Source of the DNA: Methylopumilus universalis
GTDB taxonomy: Bacteria > Pseudomonadota > Gammaproteobacteria > Burkholderiales > Methylophilaceae
Assembly: GCF_006363895.1 (NCBI RefSeq)
Contig: NZ_CP040953.1
Length of the DNA: 64,000 nucleotides
Reading direction: 5' to 3' (one strand)
Shown here: positions 47,118 through 55,976 of the stretch, in pieces
Position numbering within the stretch: position 1 is the stretch's first letter
How the letters are laid out: every line of letters starts with the position of its first letter
Made by a program: the position numbers and the translations under genes
Notes under the pieces: model-generated
What the model saw: only the letters and a program-made list of their open reading frames with translations
Told to the model about the DNA's origin: nothing
Databases searched by the model: none

Positions 47118-48542
47118 TTATCGCTCATTCGTGATCTTGACGGGCACGTAAAGTGTCTCATCATTTCTTAAAATGAGCAGTGCTACCGTCTTACCATTGG
47201 GGATAGTAGAGACTTCTTTGGTAAAAGCCTCAACGCTTTCGACTTCGCCGTTGTTAAGGGCTAATATAATATCGCCTCGGCGAATACCAGCTGCTGCGGC
47301 TGAACCTTGCGCATCAACCACGAGCAATCCCTTTTTGCCATTCATTTTTTTGCGTTGTTGTGGCGGGGCTTCTTTTAAAACTAAACCTAAGCGATTCACG
47401 TCTGCTTTTTCAGGGGCCTTATTACTTGCAATCACTTCAGATTGGTCAGATGGCATCTCACCAACTGTTAAGTTGAGTGTTTTGATACTGCCTTTTCTGA
47501 ACACTTCAGCGACCACCGTTTTACCCGGTTTGGTGTTACCTACCGCTTTAGGCAAATCAGATGAAGACTCAATCAACTTACTATCAAATTTAGTAATCAC
47601 ATCCCCAGGTTGAAGGCCACCCTTTTCTGCTGGCGCTCCTTTTTCAATCCCAGCGACTAATGCACCATTGGTATTTTTCATACCGAAGGATTCGGAAAGT
47701 TCTTTGGTGACTTCTTGAATCGCAATACCTAACCAACCACGAATCACTTTACCGTTAGTCCTAAGTTGACTCATGACGTCCATCGCCACATTGATAGGAA
47801 TGGCAAATGAGAGTCCCATATAACCGCCGGTACGGCTATAAATTTGCGAGTTAATCCCGATCACTTCCCCTTTTAAATTAAATAAGGGGCCGCCTGAGTT
47901 ACCTGGATTAATCGCCACATCGGTTTGAATAAAAGGTACAAAATTTTCTTGAGGTAATGCACGACCTTTAGCGCTCACAATACCAACGGTCATTGTATTT
48001 TCTAAACCAAAAGGAGCGCCAATTGCAGCGACCCATTCGCCTACTTTAATCGTGTCAGGATTTCCAATACTTACTTTCGGTAAGCTAGTCGCATTGACTT
48101 TTAATACGGCAACATCCGTTCTTAAATCAATCCCGATCACTTTCGCTTTAAATTCACGCTTGTCATTAAGCTTTACCATCACTTCATCTGCGTCTTTGAC
48201 GACATGCGCATTCGTTAAAATGTAACCATCTGTCGTCACAATAAATCCAGATCCTGTGGCAGACACTTGTTTATCTGGGGTAGGTTGTTGACCGCGACCA
48301 TTATGAGGTGGCATACCTGGTGGCACTGGAATTCCAAAGCGCTTAAAAAATTCTTGCATCTGCTCATCTTCAGGCGACCCTTGTCCCATCACATTCGCAC
48401 GATTTTTTTGAATCGAGCTGATATTAACGACGACTGGACTTTGTTTTTCAGCGAGCTCTGTGAAATCTGGAAGCTCTTTAGCAACTAATCCGGTCAGAAT
48501 TAAAAACTGAAATATGCATACATAAAAAAGACGTCTTATCAT
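47118..48542 (-). CDS. mucD: Periplasmic serine protease, DegP/MucD family
   Basis: HtrA-family periplasmic protease and chaperone for misfolded envelope proteins. A signal peptide (about residues 1-20) is followed by a trypsin-like domain with the triad His in TNAHVVKDAD, Asp in LRTDVAVLK and Ser in GNSGGPLFN. Two PDZ domains follow (about 260-350 and 385-470). The 474 residues match Pseudomonas MucD. It is last in rpoE-rseA-rseB-rseC-mucD, 23 bp after rseC, which supports control by sigma-E. Confidence 0.95.
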   Translation of the reverse strand: MIRRLFYVCIFQFLILTGLVAKELPDFTELAEKQSPVVVNISSIQKNRANVMGQGSPEDEQMQEFFKRFGIPVPPGMPPHNGRGQQPTPDKQVSATGSGFIVTTDGYILTNAHVVKDADEVMVKLNDKREFKAKVIGIDLRTDVAVLKVNATSLPKVSIGNPDTIKVGEWVAAIGAPFGLENTMTVGIVSAKGRALPQENFVPFIQTDVAINPGNSGGPLFNLKGEVIGINSQIYSRTGGYMGLSFAIPINVAMDVMSQLRTNGKVIRGWLGIAIQEVTKELSESFGMKNTNGALVAGIEKGAPAEKGGLQPGDVITKFDSKLIESSSDLPKAVGNTKPGKTVVAEVFRKGSIKTLNLTVGEMPSDQSEVIASNKAPEKADVNRLGLVLKEAPPQQRKKMNGKKGLLVVDAQGSAAAAGIRRGDIILALNNGEVESVEAFTKEVSTIPNGKTVALLILRNDETLYVPVKITNER

Positions 48543-48565
48543 GGTCGATATATTCCTTAAGTGAA

Positions 48566-49000
48566 TTATTTAAAACGAATGAGTTGCGCTTCATTGTAAA
48601 ACATTTGCATCTTCTCGTTAATGGCACGCTTAATCATCATGACACCTAAAGATAAACCTAATACGGCACCCATCAACGTATAAAATTCGATCATATGTGT
48701 GACGAAACTATTTGCAATCGTCATACCTAAAAACATTAAAAGAAGTGGCACGCCATAAAGCATGAGCGAACCTTTGAGCATAAGCGTTTCATCGATACCT
48801 AGAATCACAACATCCCCTAATTTCGCATTCAAATTGTTTCTGGTTTCAATGAGGCCTGATTGATGTGAGAAAATTTTCCCCCAGATTGAATTACCACACC
48901 CTCTTACCTGTCCACATAAACCGCACGGCTTACTTCGAACCACTTCGAGTGTGACATGCTCTTTTGAAGCTTTGATTACAATGGCTTGCTCTTCGATCAT
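48566..49000 (-). CDS. rseC: RseC/MucC family membrane protein
   Basis: Inner-membrane protein of the SoxR-reducing system/sigma-E locus. The 144-residue protein has a cysteine-rich N-terminal segment, CGLCGQVRGCGNSIWG, that may bind an iron-sulfur cluster, then two adjacent transmembrane helices (about 74-92 and 96-116), ending with a short cytoplasmic tail. RseC positively affects sigma-E or reduces SoxR in other bacteria; its exact role is unclear. The ATG directly follows the rseB TAG. Confidence 0.9.
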   Translation of the reverse strand: MIEEQAIVIKASKEHVTLEVVRSKPCGLCGQVRGCGNSIWGKIFSHQSGLIETRNNLNAKLGDVVILGIDETLMLKGSLMLYGVPLLLMFLGMTIANSFVTHMIEFYTLMGAVLGLSLGVMMIKRAINEKMQMFYNEAQLIRFK

Positions 49001-49957
49001 CTAATGCGCTTTCATATCTTGAATCGAATTCGAAATTTTTTGAATGGTTGCTTGCGGCACGGCACCTACCACCATAATTTGATTACCATTCATTACTCTC
49101 GCATAAACATGGGATGAGCCCACACGCGTTTCACCCACACGAGACTTCTGATCTTTAGGAATAGGGTTTACAAATAAAGAAACAAAGGAAAGTCCATCTG
49201 AGAATACCCAGTGATGAACAAGTTGTGGTTGATTGCCCATGGTTCTGGTCACGTGACTCACTTCTTTATACCCTGCAGGCAAATTAGAAATGGTGCAATA
49301 TTTTTCGTGGGATATTTTATTTTGAGGCGCTTCATTCATGATGTATTTTTTATGTGTATCAACATTGGGTTTAAACCAATTTAAATCTTGACCACTAAAT
49401 AATGCAATTTGATTAAAACTTGCTTGTTCAATCATTTTTTGTTGATGATCTAAAATACTCATCTTCAGAATCAAGCCAAATTCTTTATCGAGCCATAACT
49501 TGTAAAGATATCGAAACTGATCTTTGGGTTCAAGGTAAACAATTTGAGCTTCGCGGCCACCAATTCTTTCTTGATTCGCAAAGCGAAGGGTATAAATCGC
49601 TTTAACACTTTCGATGTCTGGAGGCAAAATCGCAGGAAATAAATTCTGACCCTGTCTTTCCTGAATCATGACATTTTCTTTATTCGAATTAAACACCATC
49701 ATATTTTTGCCGCGTGATAAAGCTTCATGAGGCTGGCCATCTAAAGTCACCATGCGAGCGAATTCTTCCTCGCCATTATTAAGATGGGTGATTTCGATTG
49801 AGCGGACATCTTGAAAATTTTGATAAAGAAAAATACCTTTGTAACTTAATTTTCTGGCAGCTTGAGAAGCTTTTTCTAGATGAAGCCAAGGATCCTCAGC
49901 GGCTTGCGCATAACAACTTAAGATAAAAGTGATTAAACCAACGACTAATCGCTGCAT
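49001..49957 (-). CDS. rseB: Sigma-E regulatory protein RseB/MucB
   Basis: Periplasmic protein that binds RseA and protects it from DegS until mislocalised LPS or lipoproteins are sensed. I start it at the ATG 49957 (318 residues), which gives a normal signal peptide (MQRLVVGLITFILSCYAQA) and lies 7 bp after the rseA stop. An upstream in-frame start at 49999 would overlap rseA and lengthen the N-terminus. LSYKGIFLYQN and WLDKEFGLILKMSILD are recognisable MucB/RseB core motifs, followed by the smaller C-terminal domain. Confidence 0.92.
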   Translation of the reverse strand: MQRLVVGLITFILSCYAQAAEDPWLHLEKASQAARKLSYKGIFLYQNFQDVRSIEITHLNNGEEEFARMVTLDGQPHEALSRGKNMMVFNSNKENVMIQERQGQNLFPAILPPDIESVKAIYTLRFANQERIGGREAQIVYLEPKDQFRYLYKLWLDKEFGLILKMSILDHQQKMIEQASFNQIALFSGQDLNWFKPNVDTHKKYIMNEAPQNKISHEKYCTISNLPAGYKEVSHVTRTMGNQPQLVHHWVFSDGLSFVSLFVNPIPKDQKSRVGETRVGSSHVYARVMNGNQIMVVGAVPQATIQKISNSIQDMKAH

Positions 49958-49964
49958 AAAAAAA

Positions 49965-50423
49965 TTACTTAGCTTGTGTTTCAACATAAAACGCGACATT
50001 AGTCGGCGCTAAGGTTTGATGCGCTTCAATATATTCATTTGGAATATTCTCAGCAATTTCAATCGTATTCGTGGGTTTTATATGAAATGTATTTGTCGTG
50101 ATCATCGCACCTACAAAAAGAACAGCAATAAATGATGCCGCGACCGGCCAAGACATCCATGACGCTGCAGGGAGCGCAATTGCAGATTGAAACTTAGAGG
50201 ACTTATTAAACTTTAACTGGATAGGCTCTTTATCAATGGCATCTAAAATAGATTTGGATGAAAGTGTTGAGTCAATCAATTCATTCTTAATGGAGTCACG
50301 AATCAATTGGTAAGTTTCGAAGCGCTCACGTAAACGGCTGTCTTTGTTAATGTCTCTTACCATTTGACTTGAGCTTTTAAGATCGAGCTCATCATCGAGA
50401 AGTGTTGAAATTTTTTCTTTCAT
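49965..50423 (-). CDS. rseA: Anti-sigma-E factor RseA
   Basis: Inner-membrane anti-sigma factor that holds sigma-E at its cytoplasmic N-terminus and is cut by DegS and RseP under envelope stress. The start ATG at 50423 has a strong ribosome site (AAGGAAAAG) and gives the family N-terminus MKEKISTLLDDELDLKSS. A single transmembrane helix lies at about 89-107 (MSWPVAASFIAVLFVGAMI), leaving a short periplasmic tail that meets RseB. 152 residues. It follows rpoE by 23 bp. Confidence 0.92.
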   Translation of the reverse strand: MKEKISTLLDDELDLKSSSQMVRDINKDSRLRERFETYQLIRDSIKNELIDSTLSSKSILDAIDKEPIQLKFNKSSKFQSAIALPAASWMSWPVAASFIAVLFVGAMITTNTFHIKPTNTIEIAENIPNEYIEAHQTLAPTNVAFYVETQAK

Positions 50424-50446
50424 ATAACTTTTCCTTAAATTTAAAT

Positions 50447-51166
50447 TTACCAACGTTTATTATTGTGTTGTGACAAAAGCGGTTTTAATTTTTCCGCAAT
50501 CGTTTCGCGCGCTCTAAAGATACGAGAGCGCACAGTGCCAATCGGACACTCCATCATCTCTGCAATCTCTTCATAACTTAAACCTTCAATTTCACGTAAT
50601 GTAATCGCTACCTTTAATTCTTCGGGTAAGGATTCAATCGCGGCATTGACAGTAATACCGATTTCTTTCGTGAGTAAAGTGGTCTCTGGATTTTCAGCTT
50701 CCGCCACTTGGTGTGTTTCTTCAAACTCACCGTCCTCATTTTCAAATTCAGTCATATTGCGCGGGCGTTTGCCCATCGCCACTAAATGATTCTTTGCGGT
50801 ATTGATACCAATACGATAGAGCCAGGTATAAAAAGCACTGTCGCCTCTGAAATTAGGGAGGGCACGATACGCTTTAATGAATGTTTCTTGGACGATGTCT
50901 TCAATCTCGGCTTGATCACGCACCATGCGGGTGAGAATGCGACCGAGCTTGCGATGATATTTTTCGACTAAAAGACCGAATGCTTTTTTATCGCCCTGCT
51001 GAGCACTTTCGACTAAAACTTGGTCGAGTGCACGATTTGGATTTTCGATTTTCTCACTCACAACGGCTGATAGCGAAGGTTTAACATGCTCGGAAGTATA
51101 CACGGCAGACTTATCTTCAACGAGTGATAATTTCTTTTGTTCTATGTTATTGTTAAGTATTGGCAT
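50447..51166 (-). CDS. rpoE: RNA polymerase sigma factor RpoE (sigma-E, AlgU)
   Basis: ECF sigma factor for envelope stress. Region 2 is recognisable in KAFGLLVEKYHRKL, RDQAEIEDIVQETFIKAYRAL and FYTWLYRIGINTAKNHL; region 4 in SLPEELKVAITLREIEGLSYEEIAEMM and GTVRSRIFRARE. At 239 residues it has about 45 more N-terminal residues than E. coli RpoE (191). An internal GTG at codon 36 is an alternative start but has no better ribosome site. It is divergent from nadB, and a sigma-E type promoter lies upstream. Confidence 0.96.
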   Translation of the reverse strand: MPILNNNIEQKKLSLVEDKSAVYTSEHVKPSLSAVVSEKIENPNRALDQVLVESAQQGDKKAFGLLVEKYHRKLGRILTRMVRDQAEIEDIVQETFIKAYRALPNFRGDSAFYTWLYRIGINTAKNHLVAMGKRPRNMTEFENEDGEFEETHQVAEAENPETTLLTKEIGITVNAAIESLPEELKVAITLREIEGLSYEEIAEMMECPIGTVRSRIFRARETIAEKLKPLLSQHNNKRW

Positions 51167-51222
51167 GGGGTTTTAGTTTAATTTCTTTCGTCAAAAAAAC
51201 ATAAACATACTATATATACATC

Positions 51223-51249
51223 TCTGACGCCTTCATTCTTAATTAGTTC
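51223..51249 (-). promoter_or_regulatory. Sigma-E type promoter of the rpoE operon
   Basis: On the minus strand GAACT (51249-51245), 16 bases, then GTCAGA (51228-51223). This closely fits the sigma-E consensus (GAACTT, 16, TCtgA/GTCAAA). The start of transcription would be near 51216, about 50 bases before the rpoE start. This implies positive autoregulation, as in E. coli. Confidence 0.65.
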
Positions 51250-51265
51250 ATGAAAAATACGCAAA

Positions 51266-52888
51266 ATGTTACGTTGTGACGTGCTCATTATAGGTAGCGG
51301 TCTCGCTGGCCTTACTTCAGCTTTAAAGCTAGCTGACCATAAAAAAGTACTGATTGTCAGTAAGCGAGAAATTCTAGATAGTTCAAGCCAGTGGGCTCAA
51401 GGTGGCGTGGCAGCCGTCATGTCGAATGAAGACTCCATTGAAAGTCATGTGAAGGATACCGAATTTGTTGGGGGTGGTTTAACTGACCCTAAGGTTGCGC
51501 ATTTTGTGGCATCTCACGGCAAAGAAGCGATTGAGTGGCTTCATAATTTGCAGGTGCCTTTTAGCCTTGATGAAACAACACAACAATTTCATTTAACCAA
51601 AGAAGGTGGCCATAGCCATAGGCGTGTGGTCCATGCAAAAGATGCTACGGGTCGAGCGATCCAGGCAACCTTGAGTGAACAAGTCAAAGCGCACGCGAAT
51701 ATCACAATTCTAGAAAACCATATTGCGGTCGACCTCATTACAGAAAAAAAATCTTTAAAAATTAATCACATTAAATCCAATCGTTGTTTAGGGGCTTATG
51801 TTCTTAATAACAAAACCGGTAAAGTCATGACGGTCTCAGCACAAGAAACCATTCTTGCAGCAGGCGGAGTCAGTAAAGTTTATCTCTATACAACGAACCC
51901 TGATGTCAGTACAGGCGATGGTGTGGCTATGGCATGGCGCGCAGGATGTCGCGTTGCCAATATGGAGTTTATTCAGTTTCATCCGACTTGTCTTTATCAT
52001 CCCAAAGCTAAATCTTTTTTAATCTCTGAAATTGTGAGAGGTGAAGGTGGTCTTTTAAGACTACCGGATGGATCACGCTTCATGGATGAGTATGATGGAA
52101 GAAGTGAATTAGCTTCCCGAGATATTGTCGCCCGTGCAATTGACTTTGAAATGAAAAAACGCGGGATCGATTGTGTGTATTTAGATATCTCACACAAATC
52201 ACCTGACTTTATAAAGTCACATTTTCCAACCATCTATGCCCGGTGCTTAGAGCTTGGTATCGATATCACAAAAGAATGGATTCCGGTGGTCCCTGCTGCA
52301 CATTATAGTTGCGGAGGTGTGATGACCAATCTTGAAGGTCAAACCGATTTAGCCCATCTTTATGCCATTGGCGAAACAGCCTATACAGGACTTCATGGCG
52401 CCAATCGTTTAGCAAGTAATTCACTGCTTGAATGTTTAGTCTTTGGTGATGCAGTTGCGAAACATATTCTTCAATCTAAAATCGATACCACTTCTTTTGA
52501 TTTGCCTCACTGGGATGAAAGTCGCGTGACTGATGCGGATGAAGAAATTCTTATCACGCATACTTGGAATGAATTACGACGCTTCATGTGGAATTACGTC
52601 GGCATTGTGAGAACTAATAAACGTTTATCACGCGCGCTTCATCGCATTCATATGCTGCGTGATGAGGTACATGAGTTTTATACGAACTTTAAGGTGAGTC
52701 ATAATCTCATTGAATTAAGAAATCTTTTACAAGTCGCAGAGTTGATTGTGGAATCTGCGATTGCAAGACACGAAAGTCGGGGACTCCATTTTAGCCGTGA
52801 TTATCCAAAGCCGTTAAAGATCGCAAAACCAACCATCATGACGCCATCTAATTTTTATAGTCTGCTTGATCATAATCACGGACATTAA
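51266..52888 (+). CDS. nadB: L-aspartate oxidase
   Basis: Flavoenzyme that oxidises aspartate to iminoaspartate, the first step of de novo NAD synthesis. LIIGSGLAGLTSALKLA is the FAD-binding motif at the N-terminus. SSSQWAQGGVAAVM, the His/Arg-rich GGHSHRRVVHAKDATG, EFIQFHPTCLY, PAAHYSCGGVMTN and GLHGANRLASNSLLECLVFG are conserved catalytic and fumarate-reductase-like segments. The 540 residues match E. coli (540). It is divergent from rpoE, as in many gamma- and betaproteobacteria. Confidence 0.97.
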   Translation: MLRCDVLIIGSGLAGLTSALKLADHKKVLIVSKREILDSSSQWAQGGVAAVMSNEDSIESHVKDTEFVGGGLTDPKVAHFVASHGKEAIEWLHNLQVPFSLDETTQQFHLTKEGGHSHRRVVHAKDATGRAIQATLSEQVKAHANITILENHIAVDLITEKKSLKINHIKSNRCLGAYVLNNKTGKVMTVSAQETILAAGGVSKVYLYTTNPDVSTGDGVAMAWRAGCRVANMEFIQFHPTCLYHPKAKSFLISEIVRGEGGLLRLPDGSRFMDEYDGRSELASRDIVARAIDFEMKKRGIDCVYLDISHKSPDFIKSHFPTIYARCLELGIDITKEWIPVVPAAHYSCGGVMTNLEGQTDLAHLYAIGETAYTGLHGANRLASNSLLECLVFGDAVAKHILQSKIDTTSFDLPHWDESRVTDADEEILITHTWNELRRFMWNYVGIVRTNKRLSRALHRIHMLRDEVHEFYTNFKVSHNLIELRNLLQVAELIVESAIARHESRGLHFSRDYPKPLKIAKPTIMTPSNFYSLLDHNHGH

Positions 52889-52963
52889 AATAATTTTAAA
52901 AAGTCACACCCCATCTCTTTATATCTTCTATAAAATATTAAAAAACATTTGAAGGAATTTTTT

Positions 52964-53443
52964 ATGCAAGTCTCTATGAACACTGTAGTCACGATGACCT
53001 ACGAACTGAAAGATGCTGACGGCGTTGTTTTAGAATCAAGTGACCAGCCTGTGGCATATCTCCATGGTGGCTATGACAATATTTTTCCAAAAGTAGAAGA
53101 AGCGATGCACGGAAAAAATATTGGTGACACAATTGAATTAGCGTTAGAACCTGCCGATGCTTTTGGCGAGTATGATGCTGAACTCGTTCAAATTGAACCA
53201 GCTTCAGCTTTCCCCCAAGAAAATTTAAAAGAGGGTTCACAATTCGAAGGTGAAGATGAAACGGGTGAAGTTATTTTATATACAGTAACAAATGTTGCAG
53301 ATGGGAAAGTGGTAGTAGATGGCAATCATCCTTGGGCCGGTCAACGTATTATTTTCAAAGCAACCATTAAAGATGTACGTTCTGCAAACCAAGAAGAAGT
53401 GACTCACCAACACGTGCACGGTGCGGGTGGTCATCACCACTAA
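52964..53443 (+). CDS. slyD: FKBP-type peptidyl-prolyl isomerase SlyD
   Basis: Cytosolic prolyl isomerase and chaperone, often also a metal-binding protein. The FKBP domain with its inserted IF domain is visible (VTMTYELKDADGVVLESS, PVAYLHGGYDNIFPKVEEAM, VDGNHPWAGQ). A short His-rich tail (THQHVHGAGGHHH) could bind nickel or other metals. I use the ATG at 52964 with GAAGGA seven bases upstream (159 residues), not an in-frame TTG at 52949. Its stop overlaps the convergent suhB stop. Confidence 0.94.
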   Translation: MQVSMNTVVTMTYELKDADGVVLESSDQPVAYLHGGYDNIFPKVEEAMHGKNIGDTIELALEPADAFGEYDAELVQIEPASAFPQENLKEGSQFEGEDETGEVILYTVTNVADGKVVVDGNHPWAGQRIIFKATIKDVRSANQEEVTHQHVHGAGGHHH

Positions 53444-54240
53444 GCTTTAATCTCTTCCGTGAGATGAGGCGCTAAAACTTCTATCATGGCATCATAAATT
53501 TTAGGTGAGGCTGCCAATATATTTCCTGACTGAAGCCATCCCTCTTTGCCATTTAAGTTTGAAATAATCCCGCCTGCTTCTTGAACTAAAAGTGCACCCG
53601 CTGCAATATCCCAGGGTGACAAACCAATCTCCCAAAAAGCATCCAGCGATCCATTCGCCACATAAGCTAAATCGAGCGCTGCGGAACCCGGACGTCTAAT
53701 GCCTGTAGTTTTTTGTAGCATTGATTTAAACATACCCAAATAAGTATCCAGATGTTTAAAATCGCGAAATGGAAAACCTGTGCCTACGAGAGACTCTTGA
53801 AGCTTGTCGCATTTTGAAACACGGATACGCTTATCATTTAGGAATGCACCGCGACCTTTGGTCGCCGTATAAAGATCATTTCGATTCGGCTCATAAATGA
53901 CTGCTTGTGTGATTTCACCTTTATGTTGAAGCGCGATTGACACACAGTACTGTGGAAAGTTATGCAAGAAATTAGTTGTGCCATCTAAGGGATCGATGAT
54001 CCAAATGAAATCACTGGTGTCAGCGGTAGAACCTGATTCTTCACCAAGGAAACCGTGTGTGGGGTACACCTCTTTTAAGGTGTCAATAATTGCACGCTCG
54101 GCGGCGACATCTACCTCACTGACAAAGTCGTTAAAGTTTTTGCTCTTCACTGTAAGTGTGCCGATATCTTGAGACGCTCGATTGATAATAGCGCCTGCGC
54201 GTCTTGCGGCTTTGACTGCAATATTTAACATCGGATGCAT
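53440..54240 (-). CDS. suhB: Inositol-1-monophosphatase family protein SuhB
   Basis: Mg-dependent phosphatase of the inositol monophosphatase family; in E. coli SuhB is also part of the rRNA antitermination complex. The metal-binding motif WIIDPLDGTTNFLH and the second motif SPWDIAAGALLVQEAGG are present. EESGS carries the first Glu ligand. The 266 residues match E. coli (267). It is convergent with slyD (the last few bases overlap) and divergent from trmJ. The boxA elements of the rRNA operon here would be partners if the SuhB role is conserved. Confidence 0.95.
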   Translation of the reverse strand: MHPMLNIAVKAARRAGAIINRASQDIGTLTVKSKNFNDFVSEVDVAAERAIIDTLKEVYPTHGFLGEESGSTADTSDFIWIIDPLDGTTNFLHNFPQYCVSIALQHKGEITQAVIYEPNRNDLYTATKGRGAFLNDKRIRVSKCDKLQESLVGTGFPFRDFKHLDTYLGMFKSMLQKTTGIRRPGSAALDLAYVANGSLDAFWEIGLSPWDIAAGALLVQEAGGIISNLNGKEGWLQSGNILAASPKIYDAMIEVLAPHLTEEIKA

Positions 54241-54336
54241 AAAATGAATTTCTCTCTATTTTTATAAGAACGTGTCTATTTAAAGCTTCGTTTTTTAATA
54301 GACTTGATAAAATGCTATTTTACATGAAGGAACTCC

Positions 54337-55080
54337 ATGGTCGCTACTTCAGATGCGTTCGATCGCATCCGCATCATACTCTGTCAAACGAGTCACCCCG
54401 GGAATATTGGTGCTACAGCACGTGCGATGAAGACCATGGGTATTCACAGACTCTATTTAGTGAATCCAAAAAAATTTCCGCACCCTGAAGCGACTGCAAT
54501 GTCATCTGGCGCTGATGACGTTTTACAACATGCGTTCGTCGTTCAAGATTTAGAAGAAGCCTTAAAGGGTGTGAAGCTTGCTGTGGGATTATCTGCGAGG
54601 CGACGTGAGTTGACACAACCTTGTCTGGATGTGCGTGAAGTGGCCCATGAAATGATGCGTGTCGCAGATCATTCAGATGTCGCTTTTGTCTTTGGCACTG
54701 AAATGAGTGGGCTCTCAAATCTTGAGGTACACCAATGCCAAGTGTTAAGTTTTATCGATGCAAACCCTCATTACTCATCCCTTAATTTAGCGCAAGCTGT
54801 GCAAGTGGTATGTCATGAATTAAGACAGGCGTCTATTTCGACAAAACCACCCAAGCTCTATACCAAAGACCTAAATCTTTTAGCGGATCACGATAGCTTA
54901 ATGGGATTTTTATCTCACTTAGAGTTAGTGCTCGAGAAAATAGAATTCTTAGATAAGGTTCAAGGTGAACGGTTAATGCAACGACTGCATATCCTTTTTG
55001 CAAGATCACAACTTGAAGTCGATGAGATTAATATTTTGCGCGGCATCTTAACGCAGGTCCAAAAAAAATTAAAATCTTAA
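54337..55080 (+). CDS. trmJ: tRNA (cytidine/uridine-2'-O-)-methyltransferase TrmJ
   Basis: SPOUT-class methyltransferase that methylates the ribose at position 32 of tRNAs. IRIILCQTSHPGNIGATARAMKTMG at the N-terminus, FVFGTEMSGLSN and NPHYSSLNLAQAVQVVCHE are the three SPOUT motifs, including the SAM-binding knot. A helical C-terminal extension (residues 170-247) is specific to TrmJ. A good ribosome site (GAAGGA) precedes the ATG. It lies 62 bp before cysE, ahead of the isc operon, an order also found in other proteobacteria. Confidence 0.95.
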   Translation: MVATSDAFDRIRIILCQTSHPGNIGATARAMKTMGIHRLYLVNPKKFPHPEATAMSSGADDVLQHAFVVQDLEEALKGVKLAVGLSARRRELTQPCLDVREVAHEMMRVADHSDVAFVFGTEMSGLSNLEVHQCQVLSFIDANPHYSSLNLAQAVQVVCHELRQASISTKPPKLYTKDLNLLADHDSLMGFLSHLELVLEKIEFLDKVQGERLMQRLHILFARSQLEVDEINILRGILTQVQKKLKS

Positions 55081-55106
55081 AGGCCGCTTGTATTAACCTA
55101 GTAATT

Positions 55107-55135
55107 TAGTCAAGTTAATCATTTCATGCGATAAT
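55107..55135 (+). promoter_or_regulatory. Candidate promoter of cysE, with start point next to the ATG
   Basis: TAGTCA (55107-55112), 17 bases, then GATAAT (55130-55135) preceded by TGC, an extended -10. Transcription would begin around 55142, right at the cysE ATG (55143), so the mRNA may be leaderless. No ribosome site is present before cysE, which fits. Confidence 0.45.
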
Positions 55136-55142
55136 TACGCCC

Positions 55143-55889
55143 ATGTTTAAAAAAATTAGAGAAGATATCGCGATTGTATTTGAGCGTGACCCTGCTGCGA
55201 GGTCGACACTCGAAGTCTTAACGACCTACCCAGGCGTTCATGCATTACTGATTCATCGCCTGGCCCATGCATTCTGGCAGATCAAGCTTTACTGGCTAGG
55301 TCGCTTCATTTCTCATATCGGACGTTGGTTTACTGGTATTGAAATTCATCCAGGCGCGACCATTGGTCGACGTGTTTTTATTGATCACGGCATGGGGGTA
55401 GTGATTGGGGAAACCGCGATTATCGAAGATGATTGCACGCTTTATCATGGCGTGACATTAGGTGGCACCTCTTGGAACAAGGGAAAACGTCATCCGACTT
55501 TAAAACAAGGGGTGGTGATTGGGGCGGGTGCAAAAATCTTAGGCCCTATTACCATTGGGCGTGGAGCTAAAATCGGATCGAATGCCGTGGTGGTAAAAGA
55601 CGTGCCAGCCAAAGCAACAGCCGTAGGTATTCCAGCGCGCATTGTCGAAGAAGAAGGGCAAACCAAACAAAAAAGTGCAGTTCAACTTCCAGCCTTTAAC
55701 GCCTATGCGTTGGGCCGAGATGAGGATGACCCTATGCACAAAAATCTTGATCAGTTGATGCAAGCCATCAAAAAACAAAATCAAACCATTGAGCGTTTAG
55801 AGGGCCAAATCAAATCCTTAAAACCTCGTGCCAACGAGGATCTTAAACTCGCCAAAGCCTTCTCGCACAAGAAAAAGGCGTCCAAATAA
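55143..55889 (+). CDS. cysE: Serine O-acetyltransferase
   Basis: Acetylates serine to O-acetylserine, the cysteine precursor. The left-handed beta-helix hexapeptide repeats are clear from about residue 75 (IEIHPGATIGRRVFIDHGMG, TIIEDDCTLYHGVTLGG, PTLKQGVVIGAGAKILG, IGRGAKIGSNAVVVKDVP). At 248 residues it is the shorter serine acetyltransferase type, with a charged coiled C-terminal tail. Its position 87 bp before iscR places cysteine supply next to the cysteine-consuming isc operon. The iscR promoter -35 starts 4 bp after its stop. Confidence 0.96.
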   Translation: MFKKIREDIAIVFERDPAARSTLEVLTTYPGVHALLIHRLAHAFWQIKLYWLGRFISHIGRWFTGIEIHPGATIGRRVFIDHGMGVVIGETAIIEDDCTLYHGVTLGGTSWNKGKRHPTLKQGVVIGAGAKILGPITIGRGAKIGSNAVVVKDVPAKATAVGIPARIVEEEGQTKQKSAVQLPAFNAYALGRDEDDPMHKNLDQLMQAIKKQNQTIERLEGQIKSLKPRANEDLKLAKAFSHKKKASK

Positions 55890-55892
55890 TAC

Positions 55893-55921
55893 TTGATTAA
55901 AATAATGGGTTATTCTATACT
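55893..55921 (+). promoter_or_regulatory. Promoter of the isc operon
   Basis: TTGATT (55893-55898), 17 bases, then TATACT (55916-55921), a near-consensus sigma-70 promoter 55 bases before the iscR ATG. No sequence closely matching the E. coli type 1 IscR site was recognised over it, so autorepression by IscR is expected but not shown. Confidence 0.65.
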
Positions 55922-55976
55922 TTAAGCTTCAGAAACTTAACGTTTCTTCTGAGTCTTAAAGATAAAGGATCTTATT

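Noticed and set aside
53440..53475. Terminator between slyD and suhB
   Set aside because: The ATCTC/GAGAT repeat is short and lacks a T run in either direction.
55890..55976. E. coli type 1 IscR operator in the isc promoter region
   Set aside because: No palindrome close to the known consensus was found; a short inverted repeat around AGAAAC/GTTTCT is too weak to claim.
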